A stretch of 64,000 bases of DNA from DATHWB01 sp040880725 (GCA_040880725.1 JBBDHV010000031.1:1-64000); one strand, 5' to 3'. Shown: positions 25,375-34,226, counted from the first letter of the stretch. Program-made: numbers and translations. The notes: generated from the letters alone by a model not told the origin.

Positions 25375-26397
25375 GTGACGTCATCGTTCCCTGAAGCTCC
25401 CACCGGCGCGTTCGGCACGGTATTCGCGGACTCGATGGCCGTGGCGACGTGGAAGGACGGCGCGTGGTCCGAGCCTGCGGTGCAGCCGACGCAACCCTTC
25501 TCCTTCCACCCTGCCACTCATGTGCTCCACTACGGAAGCGCCTGTTTCGAGGGGCTGAAAGCTCATCGCGGATCCGACGGCCGTGTACGGGTGTTCCGAG
25601 CCGACGCCCACGCCCGACGGATGGTGACGAGCGCGGACATCCTTCGTCTGCCTGTCCCGCCGACCGAGATGATCGAGGACATGATCTTGTCGACCGTCGC
25701 CGTCAACCAGGATGCGGTCCCCGTGTCCCCGGGTTCGCTCTACCTGCGTCCGACACTCATCGGTACCGAAGCGAACATCGGGGCGGCGGCTGTGCCCAGC
25801 AAGGAGGCTCTGCTCTTCGTGCTGGCTTCGCCGGTCGGCGACTATTTCAAGGGCGGCGACCGGGCACTCAAAATCGCCATCGAGCAGGATCAGCCCCGGT
25901 CGACTCCCACCTTCGGGAAGGTGAAGAGCGGAGCCAACTACGTGATGGCACTCGGCATCACGATGGATCGCCGCGAGGAGTACGGAATCGATCAGGTGCT
26001 GTTTGCTCCCGGCGGCGAAGTCCAGGAGACGGGGGCGTCGAACTTCATGCTCATCGATTCGGAACGAATCGTCACGCCGCAACTGACCGAGAGCTTCCTG
26101 CATGGAGTCACCCGTGACTCCATTCTGGAGCTGGGCCGCGACCTCGGATACGACGTCGAGGAACGGTCGCTGACCGTGGCCGATGTCGTCGAGTGGGCAT
26201 CGCGGCCTGAGGCCGAAGCCGCCCTCACCGGGACGGCTGCGGTGCTGGCGGCGGTGGGCACCCTCGTCATCGACGGTGAAGAGATTCCGGTCGGGTCGGG
26301 CGCGGCGGGCTCAAATGCGACACGTCTGCGTGCCGCGCTGCGGGACATTCATCTCGGCACAGCCGAGGATCGTCACGGCTGGCTCAGCGAGATCTGA
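25375..26397 (+). CDS. ilvE: Branched-chain amino acid aminotransferase
   Basis: 340-residue PLP fold-type IV aminotransferase. HYGSACFEGLKAHRG and SLYLRPTLIGTE are the substrate/cofactor-pocket segments, the PLP lysine is expected in FGKVKSGANYV, and the phosphate-binding part is VQETGASNFMLID. It interconverts Leu/Ile/Val and their 2-oxo acids. GTG 25375 is preceded by CGGAGG at 25362-25367, a good ribosome site. Its 3' end overlaps the convergent murJ by 14 bases. Confidence 0.93.
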   Translation: MTSSFPEAPTGAFGTVFADSMAVATWKDGAWSEPAVQPTQPFSFHPATHVLHYGSACFEGLKAHRGSDGRVRVFRADAHARRMVTSADILRLPVPPTEMIEDMILSTVAVNQDAVPVSPGSLYLRPTLIGTEANIGAAAVPSKEALLFVLASPVGDYFKGGDRALKIAIEQDQPRSTPTFGKVKSGANYVMALGITMDRREEYGIDQVLFAPGGEVQETGASNFMLIDSERIVTPQLTESFLHGVTRDSILELGRDLGYDVEERSLTVADVVEWASRPEAEAALTGTAAVLAAVGTLVIDGEEIPVGSGAAGSNATRLRAALRDIHLGTAEDRHGWLSEI

Positions 26398-27889
26398 GGA
26401 GTCGCCTCGCCAGCGCGGGTATCTCTTGGATTCCCAGTAGGTGACCGGCGACCGCGAACGTGACGAGCGAGGCTGCGGTGGCGGCGACCGGGTTCACACC
26501 GACCAGCGCGACCGCGACACCGGCGGACAGCAGGACCGCCCCACCAAGGCGCATCGTGAAGAGTCCCATCGTCCTGCGTTCACCCGTCGGTGCGTCCCGG
26601 TACCACGCCAGGGAGATCGCCAGGGCGTACGTGCCCACTGCGCCGGCGGAGACCGCGGCGATGCCGGTCCCGTCCCCTGCGACGAGGAACAACAAAGGGA
26701 CGGTGACTGCGGTGACTGCGGTGCCGATGATCACGGGAACCCACATCCTGCGCGTCGCGTAGAACGCCCTGGTCACCACCTGGTGAGCCACCCAGAAGGG
26801 TGTGGCCGTGGCGTACACCGCGAGGAGCGATGCGACGACCGCCGTGTCCGAAGCGGTGAACGCACCCCATTGGAGGGCGAGTCGCACCCACACCGGTGAC
26901 AGCACGACCACGACGACGGTGACGGGTACCGCCACGACCATCCCAACCCGCATCGACCGGTCCACCGTTTCCCGCAGGCCCGCGTTGTCGCCTCGGGCAG
27001 CGAGGCCGGCGAGGAACGGATACGCGGCGACTCCCGCCGCCTGGGCGATGACGCCGACGGGGAGCATCATGAGTCGCCGGGCGTACTGCAGTCCTGCGGT
27101 GGTCCCGTCGGGGCCGAACTGCCCGAAGGCCCGCGGCCACTGCTCGTCGAGGGCGATCACGGTTTGTCCGACCATGAGCGGAACGGCCAACGTCAGGTAC
27201 TCGCGTACGGCTGGATCCCCCGCTCGGGGCTGCGTGAAACGGAGCCCCAACCGACGCGCCCCCCACCACTGCAGCCCGAACGAACCCACCAACGCCCCGA
27301 CGATCCCGCCGACCAGGAAGGCTTCCGGATTCGGCGGGCCAGTGAGTTGTCCGATTACTCCCCCGAGGATTATTCCGGCGTTGTAGATGATCGGTCCGAG
27401 GGTGGGGATCAGGAAGCGGCGATGGGTGAACTGCACCGCCGAGAAGAGTGCGCCGAGCGCGAACAGCACCTGGAGCACGAGGGCCAGCCGTGTCATCGTC
27501 ACGAGACGATCGGCGGTCTCGCCGGTCACCTCGGGAAAGACGAGGTCCACGAGAGCCGAAGTCGCGAGCGCGGCAACCAGTGTGACTGCGCCGAGGATGA
27601 CGGCGACGGCGCGGAAGACGGCGGTGAACGCCTGATTCCGCCCCGCATCGTCGCCCTTCTCGACCCGGGTGGCGAGGATCGGGATGAGGGTGATCGAGAG
27701 GAATCCCCCCGCGACGAGGTAGAACGCGAAGTCCGGGATCGTGAAGGCGTACTGGTAGAGGTCGGCCTCGGCGCTTCGCCCGAGGATCACCGCCATCGTC
27801 AGGTCTCTCCCGAAACCCAGCACCCGGGATAGCAGCACTCCGCCGGCGACGATCGCCGCTGCGGTCCCGATGCGGGAGGAGCCGCTCAT
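26384..27889 (-). CDS. murJ: Lipid II flippase MurJ/MviN
   Basis: 501-residue membrane protein of the MOP superfamily with about 14 hydrophobic segments. The N-terminus GTAAAIVAGGVLLSRVLGFGRDLTMAVILG and LYQYAFTIPDFAFYLVAGG match MurJ, whose conserved arginines bind lipid II. It flips the peptidoglycan precursor across the membrane. Its start overlaps the stop of the PHP gene (ATGA). Confidence 0.9.
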   Translation of the reverse strand: MSGSSRIGTAAAIVAGGVLLSRVLGFGRDLTMAVILGRSAEADLYQYAFTIPDFAFYLVAGGFLSITLIPILATRVEKGDDAGRNQAFTAVFRAVAVILGAVTLVAALATSALVDLVFPEVTGETADRLVTMTRLALVLQVLFALGALFSAVQFTHRRFLIPTLGPIIYNAGIILGGVIGQLTGPPNPEAFLVGGIVGALVGSFGLQWWGARRLGLRFTQPRAGDPAVREYLTLAVPLMVGQTVIALDEQWPRAFGQFGPDGTTAGLQYARRLMMLPVGVIAQAAGVAAYPFLAGLAARGDNAGLRETVDRSMRVGMVVAVPVTVVVVVLSPVWVRLALQWGAFTASDTAVVASLLAVYATATPFWVAHQVVTRAFYATRRMWVPVIIGTAVTAVTVPLLFLVAGDGTGIAAVSAGAVGTYALAISLAWYRDAPTGERRTMGLFTMRLGGAVLLSAGVAVALVGVNPVAATAASLVTFAVAGHLLGIQEIPALARRLLRSR

Positions 27890-28728
27890 GACCGCATGGA
27901 CCGCAAGGGCTCCAGGATTTCGGATGGCACGCCGATTCCGACTGATCCGGTGCCCAACAGGACTCCTGTCTTGTACGTTCCGTGAAAGTCGGATCCGCCG
28001 GCAGGAAGCAGACCGAAACGACCGGCCATTCGCGCATAGCCCGCCCGTTCATCGGCCTCATAACTCCCGTAGTGGCATTCGATCCCGACCAACCCGGCGC
28101 TGGAGAGACGCCGCATCATCGTTTCGACCTCGGCCCGGTTGTCGAGGCCCAGAGTGTGCGGATGGGCCAACACCGGCACTCCGCCGGATCGGCGGGCGAG
28201 GTCGATGGCCTCCTCGGGACCCAGCCGCCAGCGGGACATGTAGCCGGGCCGGCCATTGGCGAGGTACTCGTCGAATGCCTCCCTGATGTCGGTGACGTAG
28301 CCCTTCCGCACCATGACCGCCGCGAAGTGCGGGCGTCCGACCGAGCCAGTGCCGGCTTCGGATTCCACTTCTTCGAGAGTGATGTCGAGGCCGAGTTCGT
28401 TGAGGCGGCCGATGATCCGGGCGTTGCGGCTGTTCCTGGCTCCCTGGAGTTCGGCGAGCCGATCCTGCAGAGGCCCGGATCCCGACTCCAGCCACAGGAC
28501 CAGCATGTGCATCCCCCCGCGATCCCAGTCCAGGGACAGCTCGACTCCGGGGATCAGCTCGACTCCTGTTGCGGCGGCGGCGAGGGTGGCTTCGAGGATT
28601 CCGTCGAGGGTGTCGTGGTCGGTGAGCGCCATGACCTCGATCCCGAGGAGCGAGGCGTGCTCGACCAACTCTGTCGGAGTCAGCGACCCGTCCGATGCGG
28701 TCGAATGGGTATGCAGGTCGATCGGCAC
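27886..28728 (-). CDS. PHP domain phosphoesterase
   Basis: 280-residue polymerase-and-histidinol-phosphatase domain protein. The metal motifs are visible: DLHTHST (residues 4-10), LTDHDTLDG, PGVELS, ILAHPH-type VLAHPHTLG and GSDFHG. The family hydrolyses 3',5'-nucleotides such as pAp or 5' ends of RNA (RNase AM/YciV-like). GTG 28728 is preferred because it places the strand PIDLHTHS at the N-terminus. The murJ gene follows with a 4-base overlap on the same strand. Confidence 0.88.
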   Translation of the reverse strand: MPIDLHTHSTASDGSLTPTELVEHASLLGIEVMALTDHDTLDGILEATLAAAATGVELIPGVELSLDWDRGGMHMLVLWLESGSGPLQDRLAELQGARNSRNARIIGRLNELGLDITLEEVESEAGTGSVGRPHFAAVMVRKGYVTDIREAFDEYLANGRPGYMSRWRLGPEEAIDLARRSGGVPVLAHPHTLGLDNRAEVETMMRRLSSAGLVGIECHYGSYEADERAGYARMAGRFGLLPAGGSDFHGTYKTGVLLGTGSVGIGVPSEILEPLRSMRS

Positions 28729-28814
28729 CGCTGAGACGGTAGTCCTCGCGCGAAACCCAACCGGCTCGATGACTTGGTCGCCCTGGGTCTGGCGACCTAT
28801 GGTCACTGGCGCCA

Positions 28815-29510
28815 GTGCGATTCTTGCCCCTCGCCCTTGTCGCGGTGCTCGCCCTTCCGGCGATCCCCGCGTCTGCCGACGCCGTCGACTCCGCCGTCAA
28901 CGGGACTCGCGCGACGCCCTTACCGTCCCGCGGGGAGCTCGAGGCGGTGGCCAACTCGTCGGCCGCCAGTCAGGCCTCGCGCGGTCAGCTCGCCCACACT
29001 TCTCTTTCCGGGGTGACTTCGGTGTGCTTGGCCGCGGGAGAGATCGTCGGGGCGGGTGCTTCGATTGCGCCGATCTTCGAGTTGTTCCTGCAGTCTGCAA
29101 CGCACCGACCCCTGCTGCTGTCGTCCAACTGGACCGCGATGGGGACAGGGTCGGCGACCGGTGCAGACGGGAAGATCTACGTGTCGGTGGTGTTCTGCAC
29201 CGAGACCAATCCGAGTTCGGCTGCTGTTGCACCGCCACCGCCACCACCGAGTTCGAACCCGGCACCTGTCACCAGTAATCAACCGGCCACGACTCGGGGG
29301 TCCGCACCGATTCAGGCAGTGACCCCGGTCACGCCGATCACGGTCGCCGTTCCGTCCTTCGATGACGTGTTCTACCGGCTGTTCACTGGGGACCTCCACG
29401 AACAGTGGATCGTGCTCACCGGCCCCTCCAATGGTCTTCCGATGATCGGCCCGTCGCTGTTCGTGTCGCCGGTGTTCTGGACCATTTCGGTGGGCCCGAC
29501 GATCAGCTAA
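28815..29510 (+). CDS. Secreted CAP/SCP-like domain protein
   Basis: 231-residue exported protein. MRFLPLALVAVLALPAIPASADA is a Sec signal with cleavage near ASA-DA. The next 110 residues fit a CAP (SCP/PR-1-like) fold: SQASRGQLAHTS, the AGEIVGAG segment in place of AGENxG, THRPLLLSSNWTAMGTGSATG, and VSVVFC. A Pro/Ser/Thr-rich linker (PPPPPPSSNPAP) and a C-terminal region without a recognised domain follow. The first CAP His appears retained but the usual Glu-Asn is Glu-Ile. Function not known. Confidence 0.65.
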   Translation: MRFLPLALVAVLALPAIPASADAVDSAVNGTRATPLPSRGELEAVANSSAASQASRGQLAHTSLSGVTSVCLAAGEIVGAGASIAPIFELFLQSATHRPLLLSSNWTAMGTGSATGADGKIYVSVVFCTETNPSSAAVAPPPPPPSSNPAPVTSNQPATTRGSAPIQAVTPVTPITVAVPSFDDVFYRLFTGDLHEQWIVLTGPSNGLPMIGPSLFVSPVFWTISVGPTIS

Positions 29511-29524
29511 CCGTTTCGTTCTGG

Positions 29525-30544
29525 TCAGCCGACCAGGAGTTCGGCGATCTCCACGGTGTTGAGGGCCGCACCCTTGCGCAGGTTGTCACCCACCGCCCAC
29601 AAGTTGATCCCGCCCGGCTCGCCCACGGTGTTCCGGATTCGCCCTACCAAGACGTCATCGATCCCCGCGGAGTCGAGCGGCGTCGGGGTGGTGTCGTTGT
29701 TCCACACCTGGACGCCGGGAGCGGCGGTGAGGATCTCGGTCGCTTCGGCCACATCGAGAGGCCGCGCGAACCGGGCGGTGGCGGCGATTCCGTGGCCGAC
29801 CATCACCGGAACCCGCACACAGGTGGGTTCCACCGCCACATCCGGCGCTCCGAGGATCTTGCGGGTCTCGTTCACCAGTTTCCACTCTTCGTCGGTGTAC
29901 CCCAGTTCCTTCTCGGTGCCGGCGTACGGGAGGACGTTGAAACCGATCGGGCGCTGATAGAGCGACCCGCCCGGGTCTTGCCAACCGCCATGCTGCAGGG
30001 CATCGGGTGTGTCGATGAAGTGACGCGTCTGGCGCAGGAGTTCGTCCATTCCCTGTTTCCCGGAGCCGGAGACCGACTGGTACGAGGTCGCGACCATCGA
30101 GGTCAGCCCGGCGGCGTGGTGCAATGGTCCGACCGCCATCAGCAACGTCATCGTCGTGCAGTTGGGGTTGGCGATGATGCCGCGGGGCCGGTGCGCGATG
30201 TCGTCGTTGTTGACGTTGGCGACGACCAGTGGAACATCGGGATCCATCCGGAACGCCGAGGAGTTGTCGACGACCACTGCACCGGCGGCGGCGAATCGAG
30301 GAGCATGCTCCCTGCTGCGATCTCCACCTGCTGAGAAGAGGGCGACGTCGATGCCTTCGGGGTCAACGAGGTCCAGATCTTCGATCTCGATCTCGCCCCA
30401 CGGTGTCTCGACCTTCTGCCCCGCAGAGCGGGCGGAAGCCATGAGCCGGAGCGCTCCGACGCCGAATTCCCGCTCTGCCAGGATTTGGAGCATCGTGCGC
30501 CCGACTGCTCCTGTTGCGCCGACGATCGCGATGTTGGTGGTCAC
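29525..30544 (-). CDS. asd: Aspartate-semialdehyde dehydrogenase
   Basis: 339-residue enzyme that reduces aspartyl-phosphate with NADPH on the way to Lys, Thr and Met. NADP site IVGATGAVGRTMLQIL at the start, substrate site DNSSAFRMD, the catalytic Cys in NPNCTTM and the dimer/catalytic segment YQSVSGSGKQGMDEL. GTG 30544 overlaps the aspartokinase stop, so lysC and asd form a two-gene operon. Confidence 0.96.
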   Translation of the reverse strand: MTTNIAIVGATGAVGRTMLQILAEREFGVGALRLMASARSAGQKVETPWGEIEIEDLDLVDPEGIDVALFSAGGDRSREHAPRFAAAGAVVVDNSSAFRMDPDVPLVVANVNNDDIAHRPRGIIANPNCTTMTLLMAVGPLHHAAGLTSMVATSYQSVSGSGKQGMDELLRQTRHFIDTPDALQHGGWQDPGGSLYQRPIGFNVLPYAGTEKELGYTDEEWKLVNETRKILGAPDVAVEPTCVRVPVMVGHGIAATARFARPLDVAEATEILTAAPGVQVWNNDTTPTPLDSAGIDDVLVGRIRNTVGEPGGINLWAVGDNLRKGAALNTVEIAELLVG

Positions 30545-31773
30545 GCTCCCACCTCCTCGCGTGACAGTGCGACTTCAAACCCGTCATGAAGGAGGCGCAC
30601 CGCTTCGGTGACCTTCTCGGCACGAATGACACACGAGATACGGATCGTGGAGGTGGAGATCATTTCGATGTTGATGCCGGCGTCGGCGAGGATGCGGAAC
30701 ACCTTGGCGGCGATTCCGGGATGCGACTTCATTCCGGCGCCGACCAGCGAGACCTTGGCGATGTCGGGATCGACTTCCACGCCGGCGGCGTCGACCTCCG
30801 TCGCCACCTCGTCGGCGATGGCGCGGGCGGCTGCGAGCGACGCCTTGGGCACGGTCAACGAGATGTCGGTGGTGCCGTCATGCGACGTGTTCTGGACGAT
30901 CATGTCGATGTTGACCCCTTCGGCGGCCAGGGGCTCGAAGAGCCGGGCGGCGACGCCGGGACGGTCGGGGACCCCGCGGACGGTCAGCTTGGCCTCCGAG
31001 GTGTCGTGTGCCACTCCGCTGATGATCGCTTGTTCCATTGTTTCCTCCTTGACCCAGGTCCCCTCGTCGTCCTTGAACGAGGAACGAACGTGGATCGGGA
31101 TGTTGAATCGGCGACCGAACTCGACCGCCCTGCTCATGAGAACCCCTGCCCCTGCGCCGGCCAATTCCAGCATCTCGTCGAAGGAGATCTCGGGGAGTTT
31201 GCGTGCGTCGGCCACCACCCGCGGATCGGCGGTGTACACGCCGTCGACGTCGGTGTAGATCTCACACACGTCTGCGCCGAGGGCGGCGGCGAGGGCCACG
31301 GCAGTTGCGTCGGATCCGCCCCGACCGAGGGTCGTGACCTCCTTCGAGTCGGGATCCACACCCTGAAAACCGGCGACGATGACGACCTTGCCCTCGTCGA
31401 TGGCCTCGCGAACGCGGCCTCCGGTGATCTCGGTGATCCGCGCCGATCCGTGCGACGAATCGGTCAGGATCCCCGCCTGACTTCCGGTGAAGCTCACCGC
31501 GCCCACACCGCGGGCCTGAATGGCCATCGCGGTGAGCGCCATCGAGATGCGTTCGCCGGCAGTCAGCAGCATGTCGAGTTCCCGGGCAGGAGGTGCGGGA
31601 CTCACGGCTTCGGCGAGTTGGAGCAGTTCGTCGGTGGTCTTTCCCATGGCGGAGACGACGACGACGACGTCGTTGCCGTCCTTGTGGGTGCTGACGATCC
31701 GGTCGGCGATCGCGGTGATGCGTTCGGGGTTGGCGACGGAGGTGCCGCCGTACTTTTGGACGATGAGGGCCAT
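30541..31773 (-). CDS. lysC: Aspartate kinase
   Basis: 410-residue aspartokinase. It opens IVQKYGGTSVANPERI; the catalytic domain contains GRGGSDATAVALAAALGA and the regulatory part has two ACT domains (VRGVPDRPGVAARLFEPLA and VGAGMKSHPGIAAKVFRILA). Product feedback by Lys/Thr is expected from the ACT pair. Internal starts making a separate beta subunit, known in actinobacteria, are possible but not evident. First gene of the lysC-asd operon; no riboswitch fits in the 77-base leader. Confidence 0.96.
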   Translation of the reverse strand: MALIVQKYGGTSVANPERITAIADRIVSTHKDGNDVVVVVSAMGKTTDELLQLAEAVSPAPPARELDMLLTAGERISMALTAMAIQARGVGAVSFTGSQAGILTDSSHGSARITEITGGRVREAIDEGKVVIVAGFQGVDPDSKEVTTLGRGGSDATAVALAAALGADVCEIYTDVDGVYTADPRVVADARKLPEISFDEMLELAGAGAGVLMSRAVEFGRRFNIPIHVRSSFKDDEGTWVKEETMEQAIISGVAHDTSEAKLTVRGVPDRPGVAARLFEPLAAEGVNIDMIVQNTSHDGTTDISLTVPKASLAAARAIADEVATEVDAAGVEVDPDIAKVSLVGAGMKSHPGIAAKVFRILADAGINIEMISTSTIRISCVIRAEKVTEAVRLLHDGFEVALSREEVGA

Positions 31774-31850
31774 TCTTCAGATCTTGGTCGTGAGTCCTTC
31801 AGGATACGTGAGTCCGGGGATGACCCAATCGCCGGTAGCCTGCCGCCTCG

Positions 31851-32636
31851 ATGACTGATCGACGTGAACGACAGAAGCAGGCGCGTGCCGCCGCCAAGGA
31901 AGCACAGCGCAAAGCCGCAGCGCGCAAGGAGCTGCGACGCCGTATCACGGTCGGTCTCGGCCTGGGTGCAGCCGTGGCGATCTTCCTGCTGGTGATCGGG
32001 ACGTTCTCCTCGTCGGACGAGAACGATCTCCCCGAGGCGCTCGAAGCCTTTCGGAACCAGCCCACCGCGTGTGACGGCTCAGTGCCGGATCCTCCCACGG
32101 AGATGCAGTTCGACGAGCCCATCAACCAGGCGCTCCGCGCGGACTCCGAGGTGACTGCGACCCTGGAAACCTCGTGTGGAACGATCGTGATGGAACTCGA
32201 CAATGCTCAGTTCCCCCAGACCGTCAGCAACTTCGTGTTCCTCGCCCGCAACGGGTACTACGACGGCACGGCGTTTCACCGGGTGGCGCCCGATTTCGTG
32301 ATCCAGGGTGGGGATCCGATGGCGACCGGTAGCGGCGACCCGGGCTATTCGATCCCCGACGAGGTTCCCTCCGAGGGGTTCGTCTACGAGCCCGGGGTGG
32401 TGGCGATGGCCAACAGCGGCCGCAACACCACCGGAAGCCAGTTCTTCATTGTGAGCGGCGAGAGCGCGGCGACGCTCAACCCGTCGTTCAATGTTCTCGG
32501 GAGGGTCGTCGAAGGCATGGATGTGGTCGAGCGCATCGCCGAGATTCCCACGCGCACCCAACCCGGAGCCCGGGAACGCTCCTACCCGACCGAGTCGATC
32601 TACCTCGAGTCGGTCACCATCACCGTCGACAACTGA
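31851..32636 (+). CDS. Membrane-anchored cyclophilin-type peptidyl-prolyl isomerase
   Basis: 261-residue protein with a basic N-terminal helix (RRERQKQARAAAKEAQRKAAARKELRRR), one membrane segment (about 32-50, VGLGLGAAVAIFLLVIGTF) and an extracytoplasmic cyclophilin domain: TVSNFVFLARNGYYDGTAFHRV, FVIQGGDP and SGRNTTGSQFFIV. It catalyses cis-trans isomerization of Pro bonds in exported proteins. ATG 31851. It ends 120 bases before the tRNA-Pro gene. Confidence 0.9.
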   Translation: MTDRRERQKQARAAAKEAQRKAAARKELRRRITVGLGLGAAVAIFLLVIGTFSSSDENDLPEALEAFRNQPTACDGSVPDPPTEMQFDEPINQALRADSEVTATLETSCGTIVMELDNAQFPQTVSNFVFLARNGYYDGTAFHRVAPDFVIQGGDPMATGSGDPGYSIPDEVPSEGFVYEPGVVAMANSGRNTTGSQFFIVSGESAATLNPSFNVLGRVVEGMDVVERIAEIPTRTQPGARERSYPTESIYLESVTITVDN

Positions 32637-32642
32637 CCGGAC

Positions 32643-32692
32643 GACGTCCATTCGAACCCAGGGTTCGTTCGGACGTATGCGTCCACTTTCGA
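32643..32692. repeat. Palindromic intergenic repeat before tRNA-Pro
   Basis: Contains GACGTCCA, the palindrome GAACCCAGGGTTC (32654-32666) and the hairpin GGACG-TATG-CGTCC (32671-32684). The same modules occur at 6937-6987 in this order and at 7034-7067 inverted; the core GTTCGGACGTATGCGTCCAC is the exact inverse of bases in that copy. Confidence 0.7.
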
Positions 32693-32757
32693 TCAGAGAA
32701 TACGCGGGCCCACCTTGATTTGATCGCTCCAGCGGGGTCTACACTCAGATCTCCAAT

Positions 32758-32831
32758 CGGGACGTAGCGCAGCTTGGTAGCGCGCAGCGTTCGGGACGCT
32801 GAGGTCGTGGGTTCAAGTCCCACCGTCCCGA
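32758..32831 (+). tRNA. tRNA-Pro, anticodon CGG
   Basis: A 74-base cloverleaf: acceptor CGGGACG/CGTCCCG with discriminator A, D stem GCGC/GCGC with GG in the loop, anticodon stem CAGCG/CGCTG with loop TTCGGGA (anticodon at 32792-32794), and T arm GTGGG-TTCAAGT-CCCAC. No CCA is encoded. The 3' half from 32793 is repeated at 42215, which identifies the gene as an integration site. Confidence 0.97.
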
Positions 32832-32851
32832 CTCAGAGAAACACCAGGTCA

Positions 32852-32873
32852 GGGCCGCTCGATCGAGCGGCCC
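32852..32873 (+). terminator. Hairpin downstream of tRNA-Pro
   Basis: A perfect 22-base palindrome, GGGCCGCTC-GATC-GAGCGGCCC, follows the tRNA and is succeeded by CTCTGGTTTG, only weakly T-rich. The corresponding place in the right-hand tRNA repeat has a different hairpin, CCGCTC-TTCG-GGGCGG (42275-42290), so structure but not sequence is kept. Confidence 0.65.
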
Positions 32874-32945
32874 TCTGGTTTGTGAGGCCGGTTTCATCGC
32901 GCGTCGCGAAACCGTGATCCGGGCGGCGGACCGTACCATTCGCTC

Positions 32946-33248
32946 ATGGCAGGCCGCTCGACAGTTCTCAACTCTCTGATAGAGGCTCACCGAGCCGAGA
33001 TTCGGGCCCTGTTGGAGCCGCACAACGCCCGTTCGATAGCGGTGTTCGGTTCGGTTGCGCGGGGCGAGGCAACGGTCGACAGTGACATCGACTTCCTCGT
33101 CGAGTTCGAGCCTGGGAGCTCGCTCTTGGATCTGATCCATCTCGAGGAGGCGCTCGGTGACCTTTTGGGCGTCGATGTCGACGTCATCTCGCTCGGAGCA
33201 CTTCTCGAACGAGACGACGAGATCCGAAGCGACGCCGTCACGCTGTGA
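32946..33248 (+). CDS. MNT-type nucleotidyltransferase (MntA-like antitoxin)
   Basis: 100-residue minimal nucleotidyltransferase. The motif FGSVARGEATVDSDIDFLVEF (about residues 34-54) has the GS...DxD triad of the polymerase-beta fold, followed by the shared third acidic position in VDVDVIS. In MntA-HepT systems this protein AMPylates a Tyr of the HEPN RNase and so silences it. It overlaps hepT by 4 bases (GTGA). First gene inside the island, 115 bases after the tRNA. Confidence 0.87.
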   Translation: MAGRSTVLNSLIEAHRAEIRALLEPHNARSIAVFGSVARGEATVDSDIDFLVEFEPGSSLLDLIHLEEALGDLLGVDVDVISLGALLERDDEIRSDAVTL

Positions 33249-33587
33249 GCCGATCCGACGTCCACCGCCTGGCCGACATGCTCATGGCGGCCGACGAGAT
33301 CGCGGCGATTGTCCAGCGGGGACGGGATGCGTTCGAGGAGGAAGTGGTGTTGCGTCGCGCCGTCGAACGCTGCCTCGAGATCATCGGTGAGGCATCGAAG
33401 GCCATGTCGGGGGATCTCACTGACGCCTACCCCAAGATCCCTTGGTCCGACATGGCGAAGGTGCGTGATCGACTGAGTCATTGGCCATCACTACCACCGG
33501 ATCGACCCCTCACAGCTGTGGACGATGGCGACACAAGACGTTCCGGCCGTCGTGAGACTCCTCCGGGAGGTGGAACGACGCCGATGA
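33245..33587 (+). pseudogene. HEPN-type toxin HepT, frameshifted at the RX4HXY motif
   Basis: The frame starting at GTG 33245 gives a good HEPN/HepT N-terminus (VLRRAVERCLEIIGEASKAM, PKIPWSDMAKVRDRLSH). It then leaves the family, whereas the +1 frame continues HHYHRIDPSQLWTMATQDVPAVVRLLREVERRR to a stop at 33587. Removing 7 bases at 33482-33488, flanked by CAT on both sides, restores RDRLSHHYHR, the RNase/AMPylation motif. The break therefore hits the active site, leaving an antitoxin without a working toxin, unless it is a sequencing error. Confidence 0.75.
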
Positions 33588-33620
33588 TCCTGCGTACCCA
33601 CCTTCGGAAGCGTCGGTTTC

Positions 33621-33896
33621 TCAGCCGGGCCGGTAGACGTTGCCACGATGTCCCACCCTCAACACGATCACCTCGTGGCGCTCGTCATCAATCCAATACA
33701 AGATTCGATACGTCCCGCGCCGGGCGCTCCACACCTTCAGTTCGCCTCGCAGGGGGGATCCGACCCACCTTGGACTGTCCGACAGGGGTCCGGTCATGAA
33801 GTCGATGACAGCGAATGCCACTGCCTCCGGCAGCACTTCGCGAATGGCCCGAGCGGCCGGGGCGGTGATGACGATCTCGTAGGGTCTGGCGCTCAC
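33621..33896 (-). CDS. RelE/ParE-type toxin
   Basis: 91-residue RelE-superfamily protein. SARPYEIVITAPAARAIREVLPEAVAFAVIDFM, then PLRGELKVWSARRGTYRILYWIDDERHEVIVLRVGHRGNVY, carries the GxxR(x)YRI(x)Y and VxxVxHRxxVY pattern of RelE mRNA interferases. GTG 33896 overlaps the end of a degraded antitoxin. A C-terminal copy of the same gene is at 42350-42499. Activity without an intact antitoxin would be harmful, so it may be silenced or inactive. Confidence 0.78.
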   Translation of the reverse strand: MSARPYEIVITAPAARAIREVLPEAVAFAVIDFMTGPLSDSPRWVGSPLRGELKVWSARRGTYRILYWIDDERHEVIVLRVGHRGNVYRPG

Positions 33897-33952
33897 TGAG
33901 GCCGCAGGGCCTTCACAGCCTCGACACCACGCACCACATCGCCCGGAGCGAC
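33893..33952 (-). pseudogene. Antitoxin C-terminal remnant upstream of relE
   Basis: Only 19 codons, VAPGDVVRGVEAVKALRPQ, are readable before a stop that overlaps the relE start (GTGA). An in-frame stop lies immediately upstream. This looks like the end of a Phd/YefM-like antitoxin that lost its N-terminus. The bases from here to 34226 otherwise hold only a Doc remnant. Confidence 0.45.
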
Positions 33953-34070
33953 TCAGTCGACATGGCCACAATTGTGCCACGCCGACTACAAGAATATGGA
34001 ACAGCAACTCGAGCTCCGGTTCGCGAAATGAGCGGAGTCTGGGCTCGCTGGCTCGACCCTCCGGGCCTGT

Positions 34071-34148
34071 CTGGCTGGTGATGAGTCGGTCTGCGATGTC
34101 TTCAACGTCGAGACGTCCCTCCGCGACAGCCTGAACGAGCTGGATTGC
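34071..34148 (-). pseudogene. Doc toxin C-terminal remnant
   Basis: Reads AIQLVQAVAEGRLDVEDIADRLITSQ, which parallels LVLDVAEGRLAVEQIAGRLITSQ at the end of the Doc protein encoded at 43444-43827. The DNA is also similar around GTCTGGCTGGTGAT. No start or catalytic motif remains. Confidence 0.6.
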
Positions 34149-34226
34149 TCAATCATGACGCCTTGCGCCGTCGTGAGCAGTCGAGGTGCTCAGACCGCGA
34201 TGGTGGCGCATGCGTAGATTGGGCCG

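Noticed and set aside
31774..31850. Lysine riboswitch before lysC
   Set aside because: The leader is only 77 bases and shows none of the multi-helix structure needed.
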